From Pseudonocardia humida (GTDB taxonomy: Bacteria > Actinomycetota > Actinomycetes > Mycobacteriales > Pseudonocardiaceae): 64,000 nt of DNA. The translations under genes were made by a program, and so were the position numbers. The DNA lies in NCBI RefSeq assembly GCF_023898865.1, contig NZ_JAGSOV010000054.1:62001-126000 (forward strand), read 5' to 3'. The notes under the pieces were generated by a model that saw only the letters and a list, made by a program, of their open reading frames with translations, searched no databases and was not told where the DNA came from. This document shows positions 52,618-60,258 of this stretch, one piece after another (within the stretch, counting starts at the first letter, position 1; each line of letters starts with the position of its first letter).

Positions 52618-53193
52618 CTAGAGGAGGTCGGGCCAGCTACCCGGGGTGCCGGGCGAGTCGGGTTCGCCGGCCATCGGGTAGTCGCCGCGCTCCAGGCGCT
52701 CGATCAGCCCGCGGGTCCACTCGGCGCCGCCGGCCGCGGTGCTCTCCCACAGCCCGAACAGCTCGCGCACGTGCGGCGGGTCGGCCCAGCCCTCGACCTG
52801 GGCCCTGGCCTTGTCCCGGGTGGCCTCCAGCGCCGCGAGCCGCTCGCGCAGCAGCCGCACCGCGTCCGCGCGCGGGAGCGAGGGCAGCATGGCCAGCGCG
52901 GCGCCGATGAGGTCGGGCCGGGGGTTGGGGCGGCGCAGCGCGTCGCGCAGCAGCCGCTGGAACTCGGCCTCACCGCGCTCGGTGAGCTCGTAGTCGGTGC
53001 GCCCGGGCACGTCGTCGTGGTCGAGGAGGAAGCCGTCGGCGGTCAGCCGGCGCAGGGCGTGGTAGATCGAGCCCCACTTGACGTTGGCCCACTCGTCGGC
53101 GCCCCAGGACAGCAGGTCGCTGCCGACGCGGTAGCCGTGCGCGCGGCCGTAGCCGCGCACGATGCCCAGCACGAGCAGCCTGGTCGCGGACAC
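52618..53193 (-). CDS. PadR-family transcriptional regulator
   Basis: A 191-residue regulator. The winged helix (about 5-85) includes LLVLGIVRGYGRAHGYRVGSDLLSW, VKWGSIYHALRRLTADGFL and the wing TDYELTERGEAEFQRLL. The C-terminal helical dimerisation arm (LLRERLAALEATRDKARAQVEGW) marks the longer, Vir-like PadR group. It probably represses the DrrAB-like exporter next to it and releases it on drug binding. The GTG start has TACCCT (53201-53206, minus strand) seven bases upstream, a leaderless pattern. Confidence 0.9.
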   Translation of the reverse strand: MSATRLLVLGIVRGYGRAHGYRVGSDLLSWGADEWANVKWGSIYHALRRLTADGFLLDHDDVPGRTDYELTERGEAEFQRLLRDALRRPNPRPDLIGAALAMLPSLPRADAVRLLRERLAALEATRDKARAQVEGWADPPHVRELFGLWESTAAGGAEWTRGLIERLERGDYPMAGEPDSPGTPGSWPDLL

Positions 53194-53208
53194 GGGGCCC
53201 AGGGTAGG

Positions 53209-54714
53209 TCAGTCGGGGCGCCGGTCATCGGTCCGTCCGGCCGGCACGCCGCGCAGCGCGAGCGCCGCGCACCCGGCCACCAGCACGATCACCACCGCGC
53301 CGGTGCCCGCAGCCACGGCGACGCCCGCGGTGTAGGCGTCCGCGGCGTCGGCCAGCAGCGCCGCGCCGGCCGGACCCGGCAGCCGGGCCGCCGCCGCGGC
53401 GGCCCCCGCGACCGTCTCGACCTCCTGCGCGGGCACGAGCGCCGCCGCCGGGGAGGTGGACATCGCCGACCGGTAGCCGGTGGTGGCCGCGGTCCCCAGC
53501 ACGGCGATGCCGAGCGCGCCGCCGAGCTCCATCGCGGTCTCCGACAGCCCGGCCGCCGCCCCGGCCCGCTGCGGCGGGGTACCGCTGAGCACCGTGGCGT
53601 TGGCCAGCGTGCCGACGACACCCGCACCGAAGGTGAGCGCGCTGTAGCCGGCGACGAAGGGCAGCAGGCCCGCCGCGGGTCGCACCGCGGTGAGCACGGC
53701 GAACCCGGCCGCGGCCACCAGCAACCCGGCGACCAGCAGCGCGCCCGGCCGGGCGCGGGCCAGCCGGCCCGCCGCCAGCGCCGCGCCGAGCCCGGTGCCG
53801 ACCAGCGTCGGCAGCGCCCACAGCGCCGCGGCCAGCGGGCTCAACCCCAGCACGACCTGCAGGTAGGTGAAGGCCAGCAGACCCACCCCCGAAGCGGCGA
53901 AGGCGACCGCGGCGTTGGCGCCGACCGCCGCGGCCGGCGCGGGCGCGCGCAGCAGCGCCAGGTCGACCAGCGGGTTCTCGCGCCTGCGCACCAGCAGCGC
54001 GCCCGACGCCACACCGAGCGCGAGCGCACCGACCACCATCGGGTCGACCCCACCGTGGGCGGCGCGCTTGAGCGCGAACACCACGGCGAGCACCGCCCCG
54101 ACCGCCAGCCCCGCACCCACCAGGTCGACGCCACCGGGGCGGGGGTGCCGCGATTCGGGCAGCACCGAGGGCCCCGCGACCAGCAGCACCACCATCACCG
54201 GCACGTTCACCAGGAACGCCGCGCCCCACCAGAGGTGCTCCAGCAGCACCCCGCCCACGATCGGACCGCCGACGGCCCCGCCGGTGAAGGCCACCGTCCA
54301 CACCCCGACCGCGCGCCTGCGCTCGTCGGGGGCCTCGAACACCACCCGGACCAGCGAGAGCGTGGACGGCGCGAGCGTCGCGGCGGCCACGGCCAGCGCC
54401 ACCCGCGCGGCGATGAACAGCGTCGGGTCCGGGGCCAGCGCCACGGCCACCGAGGCCGCGCCGAACAGCGCGGAGCCGACCAGCAGCAGCCGCCTGCGCC
54501 CCACGACGTCGCCGATCCCGCCCATCGCGACCAGCAGCCCGGCCAGCACGAAGCCGTAGACGTCCATCATCCACAACCACTCGGTGGCGCTGGGCGCGAG
54601 CGCGGCGGTGATGGCCGGCGCGGCGACGAACAGGATCGACAGGTCCATCGACACCAGCAGGGCGGGCAGCACCAGCAGCGCGAGCGCGGCGCGCGGGCGG
54701 CGGGTCGTCGTCAC
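53209..54714 (-). CDS. MFS drug:H+ antiporter, 14-helix type
   Basis: A 501-residue multidrug-pump-like protein with about 14 hydrophobic helices. The first is LALLVLPALLVSMDLSILFVAAPAI, with the D-x-S/T-I motif of the DHA2 (QacA/EmrB) family. Motif A follows as GGIGDVVGRRRLLLVG, and motif C-like GGAVGGPIVGGVLLEHLWW lies in helix 5. The start is GTG 54712-54714. Its promoter (TTGCCA/TACAAT, 16-bp spacer, minus strand) is covered by a 16-bp palindrome next to a divergent TetR gene, which is the classic repressor-pump arrangement. Substrates unknown. Confidence 0.9.
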   Translation of the reverse strand: MTTTRRPRAALALLVLPALLVSMDLSILFVAAPAITAALAPSATEWLWMMDVYGFVLAGLLVAMGGIGDVVGRRRLLLVGSALFGAASVAVALAPDPTLFIAARVALAVAAATLAPSTLSLVRVVFEAPDERRRAVGVWTVAFTGGAVGGPIVGGVLLEHLWWGAAFLVNVPVMVVLLVAGPSVLPESRHPRPGGVDLVGAGLAVGAVLAVVFALKRAAHGGVDPMVVGALALGVASGALLVRRRENPLVDLALLRAPAPAAAVGANAAVAFAASGVGLLAFTYLQVVLGLSPLAAALWALPTLVGTGLGAALAAGRLARARPGALLVAGLLVAAAGFAVLTAVRPAAGLLPFVAGYSALTFGAGVVGTLANATVLSGTPPQRAGAAAGLSETAMELGGALGIAVLGTAATTGYRSAMSTSPAAALVPAQEVETVAGAAAAAARLPGPAGAALLADAADAYTAGVAVAAGTGAVVIVLVAGCAALALRGVPAGRTDDRRPD

Positions 54715-54722
54715 GGTCCTTG

Positions 54723-54778
54723 ATTGTACGTACGTACAAATCGCTGGCAAGGACGTACGTCCGTCCCACCGCTAGGCT
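54723..54778. promoter_or_regulatory. Divergent promoter-operator of the MFS pump and TetR gene
   Basis: Two palindromes: TTGTACGTACGTACAA (54724-54739) overlaps the pump -10 TACAAT (minus strand; -35 TTGCCA), and GGACGTACGTCC (54751-54762) lies upstream of the TetR -10 TAGGCT (54773-54778). They share a central ACGTACGT, so one repressor probably binds both. Confidence 0.8.
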
Positions 54779-54785
54779 CGCCCGC

Positions 54786-55376
54786 GTGAGCCACCGCGAC
54801 GACCTGCTGGCCGGGGCCCGGCGCTGCCTGGTCGAGAAGGGCTACCGCCGTACCACCGCCCGCGACATCGCCACCGCGTCGGGCGCGCACCTGGCCTCGA
54901 TCGGCTACCACTTCGGCTCCAAGGACGGCCTCATGGCCACCGCGGTCATCGCGGCGACCGACGAGTGGGGCACCCGCCTGGAGCAGGCGGCCCGGGCGGC
55001 CGCGGCCGGGCGCGACGACCCGGCCGAGCGCCTCGTCGCGCTGCTCACCGAGCTGGTCGCCGCCCTGCCCGAGGCCCACGACCTGCACGTGGCCGGCGTC
55101 CAGGCGCTCGGCGAGGCGCCCTTCGACGCCGTGCTGCGCGAAGCGCTCGCCGCGGGCATGCGCGGCGGCCGCGAGGTGCTCGCCGAGCTGCTGCTCGGGC
55201 CGCGGGCGGCCGGGGCCACCCCGCAGGCCGTGCTGGCGCTGGGCGCGGCGGCCTACGCCCTGGTCACCGGGTTCATCGTGCAGGCGCTGGTCGAGCCCGA
55301 CGCCCTACCGGACGCCCCGGCGCTGGCCGCGGCGGTTCGCCTGCTCGTCCCGGGCGCCGATCACCCCGCCGCGTGA
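54786..55376 (+). CDS. TetR-family repressor of the adjacent MFS pump
   Basis: A 196-residue regulator. The N-terminal helix-turn-helix is LLAGARRCLVEKGYRRTTARDIATASGAHLASIGYHFGSKDGLM, followed by a ligand-binding helical domain (LVALLTELVAALPEAHDLHVAGVQAL and LALGAAAYALVTGFIVQAL). The GTG at 54786 stands seven bases after TAGGCT and is preferred to the longer in-frame extension, which would run through the operator. It presumably represses itself and the divergent MFS gene by binding the two ACGTACGT palindromes. Confidence 0.9.
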   Translation: MSHRDDLLAGARRCLVEKGYRRTTARDIATASGAHLASIGYHFGSKDGLMATAVIAATDEWGTRLEQAARAAAAGRDDPAERLVALLTELVAALPEAHDLHVAGVQALGEAPFDAVLREALAAGMRGGREVLAELLLGPRAAGATPQAVLALGAAAYALVTGFIVQALVEPDALPDAPALAAAVRLLVPGADHPAA

Positions 55377-55391
55377 TCGGCGGGCCCGCGC

Positions 55392-55799
55392 TCACGCGTG
55401 CAGCACCGTCCCCTTGGTGATCTTGTCGACGGCGTTGCGCGGACCGTGCACGGCCAGCCCGACCAGGTCCAGCCCGGCCGTCGGCACGGCCCGCACGGCG
55501 GCCCGGTTCGCCTCGTCGTGGCCGGTGGCGAACAGCTCCGCGGTGAACACCGCCATCGGCAGCCCGCGGCGCAGCGCCCGCTCGTGCACCGCGGTGAGGA
55601 CCTGCTTGTCCCCGCTGAGCACCAGCACCGGCTGGCGGAACATCGGCAGGTAGGCCACGCCGTCGGCGTCGGCGTAGGGCTCGCCGAGCAGCTCGGTGTT
55701 CGTGGCGATCCCGGAGGCCAGGAACGCGGTGACGTTGAGCCGCTGCCAGGGCTCCAGGTCGTCGCGCAACACGACGGCGATCTTGGTGTCGAAACGCAC
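55392..55799 (-). CDS. DUF2000-family protein
   Basis: A 135-residue single-domain protein: VRFDTKIAVVLRDDLEPWQRLNVTAFLASGIA, EPYADADGVAYLPMFRQPVLVLSGD, LTAVHERALRRGLPMAVFTAELFATGHDEANR and a C-terminal GLDLVGLAVHGPRNAVDKITKG. This is the DUF2000 pattern, a peptidyl-tRNA-hydrolase-II-like fold whose role is unknown. The GTG start is taken at 55797-55799, where similarity begins. It is divergent from an AraC regulator that may control it. Confidence 0.85.
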   Translation of the reverse strand: MRFDTKIAVVLRDDLEPWQRLNVTAFLASGIATNTELLGEPYADADGVAYLPMFRQPVLVLSGDKQVLTAVHERALRRGLPMAVFTAELFATGHDEANRAAVRAVPTAGLDLVGLAVHGPRNAVDKITKGTVLHA

Positions 55800-55847
55800 G
55801 GACCGAGTCTGGCCGGCCCCACCACGGCGTTCTTGTACGTTCGACGC

Positions 55848-56669
55848 ATGCCCACCGCCGCGCCCGACGCGTCCCGGGCGGTGCTGCGGGCGTGGGCGCC
55901 GCCCGTGCCGGGCGTGACCGAGGTGTTCCACGCCCGGTTCACCGACCACGCCTACCCCGTGCACGCCCACGAGACCTGGACGCTGCTCGTGGTCGACGAG
56001 GGCGCGGTGCGCTACGACCTCGACCGCCGCGAGCACGGCGCCGTGCGGCCCGCGGTGACCGTGCTGCCCCCGCACGTCGCGCACACCGGCCGCGCCGCCA
56101 CCCACCACGGCTTCCGCAAGCGGGTCGCCTACCTCGACGCCGAGGTCATCGCCCCGGACCTGGCCGGCGCCGCGGTCGCCACCCCGAGCCTGGACGACCC
56201 GCTGCTGCGCACCCGGGTCGACCAGCTGCACCGGGCGCTGGAGCGCCCCGGCGCCGAGCTGGAGGCCGAGACCAGGCTGGCCCTGATCGGCGAGCGGATC
56301 CGCGCCCACCTGCGCGCCGCGCCCCGCCCCGCCGACCCCGACGGGCTCGCCGACGACCTGCGCGACCTGCTCGACGCGAACCTGGCGAGCGGGGTGACCC
56401 TGCGCGAGGCCGCGCGGACCCTGCACGCCCACCCGGCCAGCCTGGTCCGCCACTTCGGCGCCGCGTTCGGGCTGCCCCCGCACCGCTACCTGACCGGGCG
56501 GCGGGTGGAGGCCGCGCGGCGCAGGCTGCTTGCCGGCGAACCGGCCGCCGCCGTCGCCGCCGCGGTCGGCTTCCACGACCAGGCCCACCTGCACCGCCAC
56601 TTCACCCGCCTGGTCGGCACCACGCCCCGGGCCTTCACCCGCTCCGGCCCGCCGCGCCGACCGTCCTAG
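55848..56669 (+). CDS. AraC-family transcriptional regulator
   Basis: A 273-residue regulator. The N-terminal cupin sensor (about 20-130) includes FTDHAYPVHAHETWTLLVVDEGAVRYDL and VTVLPPHVAHTG. The C-terminal double helix-turn-helix (about 165-265) has VTLREAARTLHAHPASLVRHFGAAFGLPPHRYLTGRRVEAARRRL and AAVGFHDQAHLHRHFTRLVGTTPRAF. It presumably responds to a small ligand and may act on the divergent DUF2000 gene. The ATG has TACGTT (55836-55841) six bases upstream, a leaderless pattern. Confidence 0.9.
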   Translation: MPTAAPDASRAVLRAWAPPVPGVTEVFHARFTDHAYPVHAHETWTLLVVDEGAVRYDLDRREHGAVRPAVTVLPPHVAHTGRAATHHGFRKRVAYLDAEVIAPDLAGAAVATPSLDDPLLRTRVDQLHRALERPGAELEAETRLALIGERIRAHLRAAPRPADPDGLADDLRDLLDANLASGVTLREAARTLHAHPASLVRHFGAAFGLPPHRYLTGRRVEAARRRLLAGEPAAAVAAAVGFHDQAHLHRHFTRLVGTTPRAFTRSGPPRRPS

Positions 56670-56695
56670 CCGACGGCGCCGGGACGTAGGTTGAC

Positions 56696-56825
56696 GAGCG
56701 GGCCGGCTCGGCGAAGAACTCCACGGTGTGGGCCCGCTCGGCGGGCGGGCCGACCGGGCACAGCTGGAACTCGGTGGCCCCGGCGTCGGCGAAGCGGCGC
56801 GGCCCGCGCTCCAATCGCCGTCTGA
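56696..56825 (-). pseudogene. Remnant resembling the C-terminus of a luciferase-like monooxygenase
   Basis: Between the AraC and SMP-30 genes the minus strand reads ERGPRRFADAGATEFQLCPVG and PPAERAHTVEFFAE, the kind of C-terminal segment found in F420/FMN luciferase-like (LLM) enzymes. No start or N-terminal body is present; the upstream part in this frame is the SMP-30 gene read out of frame. It is probably what is left after the rest was lost. The similarity is judged by eye only. Confidence 0.5.
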
Positions 56826-56840
56826 GGCGGACCGGCCGGA

Positions 56841-57719
56841 TCAGGGCCAGCCCGCGCCGGGGGCGGGTGCCGGGGCGGTCAGGATCCGGCCGGTCCGGTC
56901 GGCGACGGCGTCGTCGACCTGCTCGATGCCCCGCCACACCGCGGTCAGCAGGAACAGCGTGCGCCGGTCCGGTCCGCCGAGGGCGCAGGCGAAGCAGTCG
57001 TGCTCGGTCTCGATCCGCTCCAGCACCTGGCCGCCCTCGCGCAGCCGGATGCACACCCCGGCCGGGTCCTCGTCCCGGCCGGTGACCGACCGGACCTCCG
57101 CGGCCTGGGCCCAGACCGCGCCCTCGGCGTCGATGCAGATGCCGTCCGGCCCGATGCCGTCCGCCCACACCCTGCGGTTGGTCAAGCCGCCGTCGTCGGT
57201 GATGTCGAAGGCGGTCAGCCGGCCGGCGAAGGATTCGGCGACGATCAGGGTGGAGTTGTCCGGGGTGACCACCATGCCGTTGGGGAACTCGATGTCCTCG
57301 GCGACCGTGCGGGCCGCGCCGTCCGGGGTGACCAGGGCGATGATCCCCGGCTCCGGAGCGCCGCCGCCGAGGAAGTCGAACCCGGCGCCGTCGAGGTAGA
57401 TGTTGCCCCGGCCGTCCACCACGATCTCGTTCCAGCCGTGGTCGGCCACCCCGGACAGGTCGGCGTGGCGGACCCGGCGACCGTCGGGCTCGTGGCGGGT
57501 CAGTTCCGGGCCGGTGGTCAGCAGCCGGCCGTCGGGCAGCCAGTCGATCGACCAGCCCAGGCCGGGCGGCCCGGGCGCGACGACCTCGCTGCGGCCGTCC
57601 AGGTCGACCGCCACCACCTCGCCGGCGCCCCAGTGCGCGAACCACAGCCGGTCTTCATGCCAGCGCGGGGACTCCACGTAGGCCAGCCCGTCCAGCAGGA
57701 CCTGTGGCTTCTGGGGCAT
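56841..57719 (-). CDS. SMP-30/gluconolactonase-family protein
   Basis: A 292-residue six-bladed beta-propeller lactonase-type protein. Seen: VLLDGLAYVESPRWHEDRLWFAHWGAGEVVAVDLDG (metal-binding Glu in ESPRW), WSIDWLPDGRLLTTG, WNEIVVDGRGNIYLDGAGFDF (Asn/Asp metal ligands), FPNGMVVTPDNSTLIVAESFAGRL and GPDGICIDAEGAVWAQ. It would hydrolyse a sugar or other lactone; the exact substrate is unknown. The ATG is preceded by GGAGGGAG. It is divergent from a TetR gene across a 42-bp operator palindrome and is the likely target of that repressor. Confidence 0.9.
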   Translation of the reverse strand: MPQKPQVLLDGLAYVESPRWHEDRLWFAHWGAGEVVAVDLDGRSEVVAPGPPGLGWSIDWLPDGRLLTTGPELTRHEPDGRRVRHADLSGVADHGWNEIVVDGRGNIYLDGAGFDFLGGGAPEPGIIALVTPDGAARTVAEDIEFPNGMVVTPDNSTLIVAESFAGRLTAFDITDDGGLTNRRVWADGIGPDGICIDAEGAVWAQAAEVRSVTGRDEDPAGVCIRLREGGQVLERIETEHDCFACALGGPDRRTLFLLTAVWRGIEQVDDAVADRTGRILTAPAPAPGAGWP

Positions 57720-57741
57720 CGTCGGCTCCCTCCGGAACAGA

Positions 57742-57785
57742 ACTGGACGGCACAGTACTCACTTTAGTACTGGGCCGTCCAGTAC
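57742..57785. promoter_or_regulatory. Large TetR operator palindrome between SMP-30 and TetR genes
   Basis: ACTGGACGGCACAGTACT (57742-57759) and AGTACTGGGCCGTCCAGT (57766-57783) are inverted with 17 of 18 matches around CACTTT. The right half alone, GTACTGG-N5-CCAGTAC (57767-57785), is a perfect smaller palindrome. It abuts the TetR -10 TACCAT (57783-57788). Confidence 0.75.
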
Positions 57786-57794
57786 CATTCGACC

Positions 57795-58427
57795 GTGGAC
57801 GTCGAGCTGGAGACCCGCACCACGCGCAAACGGCGCGCGATCGTCGAGGCGGCCACCGAGGCCTTCCTGCGCGAGGGCTACCGCGGCACCAGCATGGACG
57901 AGATCGCCGCCGTCGCCGGGGTCTCCAAGCAGACGGTCTACAAGCAGTTCACCGACAAGCAGCGGCTGTTCGTGGAGATCGTCACCGGGACCGTGGGGCA
58001 GGTCGCCGACCCGGTGCACGACGAGGTGCGCGACCTGCGCGAGACCGGTGACCTGGAAGCCGACCTGCGCGAGTTGGCCCGCCGCCAGCTCACCGCGGTC
58101 CTGCAACCGCGGGTGCTGCGGCTGCGCCGGCTGGTGATCACCGAGGCGGCCCGGTTCCCCGAACTCGGCCGCGCGTTCTTCGAGCAGGGCCCCGGACGCA
58201 CCATCGACGCGCTCGCCGACACCTTCGCCCACCTCGGCGCGCGCGGACTGCTCGACATCACCGACGCGCACCTGGCCGCGCGGCAGTTCAATTGGTTGAT
58301 CATGTCGGCCCCGGTGAACCGGGCCATGCTACTCGGTGAGGACCGCGCCCCGGACCCGGCCGACATCCAGCGCTGGGCCGGCGAGGGAGTGCGGACCTTC
58401 GTCGCCGCATACGGCCACCGCCGCTGA
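57795..58427 (+). CDS. TetR-family regulator divergent from the SMP-30 gene
   Basis: A 210-residue repressor. Its helix-turn-helix is IVEAATEAFLREGYRGTSMDEIAAVAGVSKQTVYKQFTDKQRLF. The C-terminal domain (about 80-205), with LRRLVITEAARFPELGRAFFEQG and ARQFNWLIMSAPVNRAMLLGE, is of the AcrR-C/TetR_C_7-like kind. The GTG at 57795 has TACCAT six bases upstream. It likely controls itself and the SMP-30 gene through the palindrome between them. The next 670 bp hold no intact gene. Confidence 0.9.
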   Translation: MDVELETRTTRKRRAIVEAATEAFLREGYRGTSMDEIAAVAGVSKQTVYKQFTDKQRLFVEIVTGTVGQVADPVHDEVRDLRETGDLEADLRELARRQLTAVLQPRVLRLRRLVITEAARFPELGRAFFEQGPGRTIDALADTFAHLGARGLLDITDAHLAARQFNWLIMSAPVNRAMLLGEDRAPDPADIQRWAGEGVRTFVAAYGHRR

Positions 58428-58559
58428 CCGCCCGTGTGCGTGCAGTTCACGCGCACCGGATCGCCGGTCAGCGCGTCGCGGCCGGTGCCGACCTGACATC
58501 GGTCCAGGGCCCGCCGGCGATATGGGCGTTCTGTCGATAGTCGTCCCCCGACGGCGGCC

Positions 58560-58949
58560 TGGGTGGTCAGCGCCTGGGCGGCCAGCGCCCGCGGGTGCCG
58601 CGGCGTCGACGGCACCCCGCAGGCGCACTGCGCCGCCGTGCGCTCCGGGGAGCTCGACCTCGCGCTCGTCCGCGGCCCCGTCGGGGGACGGGGCCTGACG
58701 CCGTGCTCGCAACCGCCGATCCCGCCGCAGGCGCGCCCGCCCTCGCCAGGGCCGCGCTGGCCGAGACGGTGCTGCGCCTGCCCGAGCGGTCGAGCGACCC
58801 CGCCGCACGTCACCGTGCTCGCCGCCTGCCTCGCCACGGGCGTCAGTCCGCGCCTGGGCCGACCGGCGCGATCGGTCGAGGCCGCGGTCGTCGAGATCGG
58901 GGCGGGGGAGGGCGGGGTCACGATCGTGTACGGCACCCCGCCGCGTTGA
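58560..58949 (+). pseudogene. Probable decayed LysR-type regulator fragment
   Basis: One frame contains VRSGELDLALVRGPVGGRGL (about 58636-58695), which resembles the start of a LysR effector-binding domain. Another frame continues with LARAALAETVLRLPERSSDP. The two pieces are in different frames and no helix-turn-helix precedes them, so this looks frameshifted and truncated. The rest of 58428-59099 shows no supportable gene. The assignment is by eye. Confidence 0.45.
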
Positions 58950-59099
58950 CCCGGCCGTCGCGCTACGCCCGCTCGACCGGCGCTGGACGTGCCCGGCCAC
59001 CTCGTCGTCCCGGCCACCGGCACCCCCGGGCGCCCGGCCGCGCTCACCGCGGCGTTCGGCTGGGGAGCAGGGTGCCGGGTCGAGGAGCAGGATGAGCCG

Positions 59100-60128
59100 G
59101 TGACCTACCTCGCCGATGCCCACCGCTACGACGACGCCACCTTCCGCCGCTGCGGGCGCAGCGGCCTGGACCTACCCGCGATCTCACTGGGTCTGTGGCA
59201 CAACTTCGGCGACGAGCAGCCCCTGCAGACCCAGCGCGCCATCCTGCGCCGCGCCTTCGACCGCGGGATCACCCACTTCGACCTGGCCAACAACTACGGC
59301 CCGCCCTACGGCAGCGCCGAGCGCAACTTCGGCACGATCTTCGCCCAGGACTTCCGCCCCCACCGCGACGAGCTGATCCTCTCGACCAAGGCCGGCTACG
59401 ACATGTGGCCGGGCCCGTACGGGCAGGGCGGCGGCTCGCGCAAGTACCTGCTGGCCAGCCTGGACCAGTCGCTGGCCCGGATGGGCGTGGACTACGTCGA
59501 CATCTTCTACAGCCACCGCTTCGACCCCGACACCCCGCTCGAGGAGACCATGGGGGCGCTGGACACCGCGGTGCGCTCCGGGCGCGCGCTCTACGCCGGC
59601 ATCTCCTCCTACAGCGGCGAGCGCACCCGCGAGGCCGCGCGGATCCTGCGCGAGCTGGGCACCCCGCTGCTGATCCACCAGCCCTCCTACTCGATGCTCA
59701 ACCGCTGGATCGAGCAGGACCTGCTCGACGCGCTCGGCGAGACCGGCGTGGGCTGCATCGCCTTCTCCCCGCTGGCCCAGGGCATGCTCACCGACAAGTA
59801 CCTCGACGGCATCCCGGCCGGCTCCCGGGCCGCGAAGGACACCTCGCTCTCCCCGGACCTGCTCACCGACTCCGCGCTGGCCCACGTGCGCGCGCTCAAC
59901 GACATGGCCCGCGGGCGCGGCCAGTCGCTCGCGCAGATGGCGCTGGCCTGGGCGCTGCGCGACCCGCGGGTGACCTCGGTGCTGATCGGGGCCAGCAGCG
60001 TCGCCCAGCTCGACGACAGCCTGGGCGCCCTGCAGAACCTCGAGTTCAGCGCCGACGAGCTCGACAGCATCGACAAGCACGCCGTGGACGCCGGGATCAA
60101 CATCTGGTCCCGCTCCTCGGAGCACTGA
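59100..60128 (+). CDS. Aldo-keto reductase, YghZ/L-glyceraldehyde-3-phosphate reductase-like
   Basis: A 342-residue NADPH-dependent TIM-barrel reductase. Catalytic tetrad region: GITHFDLANNYGPPYGSAERNFG (Asp and Tyr), LILSTKAGYDMWPGPYGQGGGSRKYL (Lys) and YVDIFYSHRFDPDTPLEETM (His). Cofactor-binding part: CIAFSPLAQGMLTDKYLDG and VLIGASSVAQLDDSL. The GPYG-GGSRKYLLASLDQSL block is typical of YghZ-type enzymes, which reduce L-glyceraldehyde 3-phosphate and other aldehydes. I start at GTG 59100, at the YLADAHRYD segment common to this group; the open frame extends upstream into decayed sequence. Confidence 0.9.
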   Translation: MTYLADAHRYDDATFRRCGRSGLDLPAISLGLWHNFGDEQPLQTQRAILRRAFDRGITHFDLANNYGPPYGSAERNFGTIFAQDFRPHRDELILSTKAGYDMWPGPYGQGGGSRKYLLASLDQSLARMGVDYVDIFYSHRFDPDTPLEETMGALDTAVRSGRALYAGISSYSGERTREAARILRELGTPLLIHQPSYSMLNRWIEQDLLDALGETGVGCIAFSPLAQGMLTDKYLDGIPAGSRAAKDTSLSPDLLTDSALAHVRALNDMARGRGQSLAQMALAWALRDPRVTSVLIGASSVAQLDDSLGALQNLEFSADELDSIDKHAVDAGINIWSRSSEH

Positions 60129-60136
60129 GCCGCACA

Positions 60137-60246
60137 CCGGCCCCGGCGGGGGGGGGGCCCCCCGGGGGGCGCCCCCCCCGGGGGGGCCCCCCGGGCCGGG
60201 GGGGCCCGGGGGGGGGGGGCGGGGGCCGGCCCCCCGGGGGGCCGGC
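60137..60246. repeat. 110-nt tract of only G and C
   Basis: No A or T occurs from 60137 to 60246. The tract is made of alternating G and C runs up to about 13 bases long, with several self-complementary pieces. It lies between the convergent aldo-keto reductase and sigma-factor genes. It may be a terminator that assembled badly, or a real structured tract. Confidence 0.85.
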
Positions 60247-60258
60247 ACAGCCGGGTGG

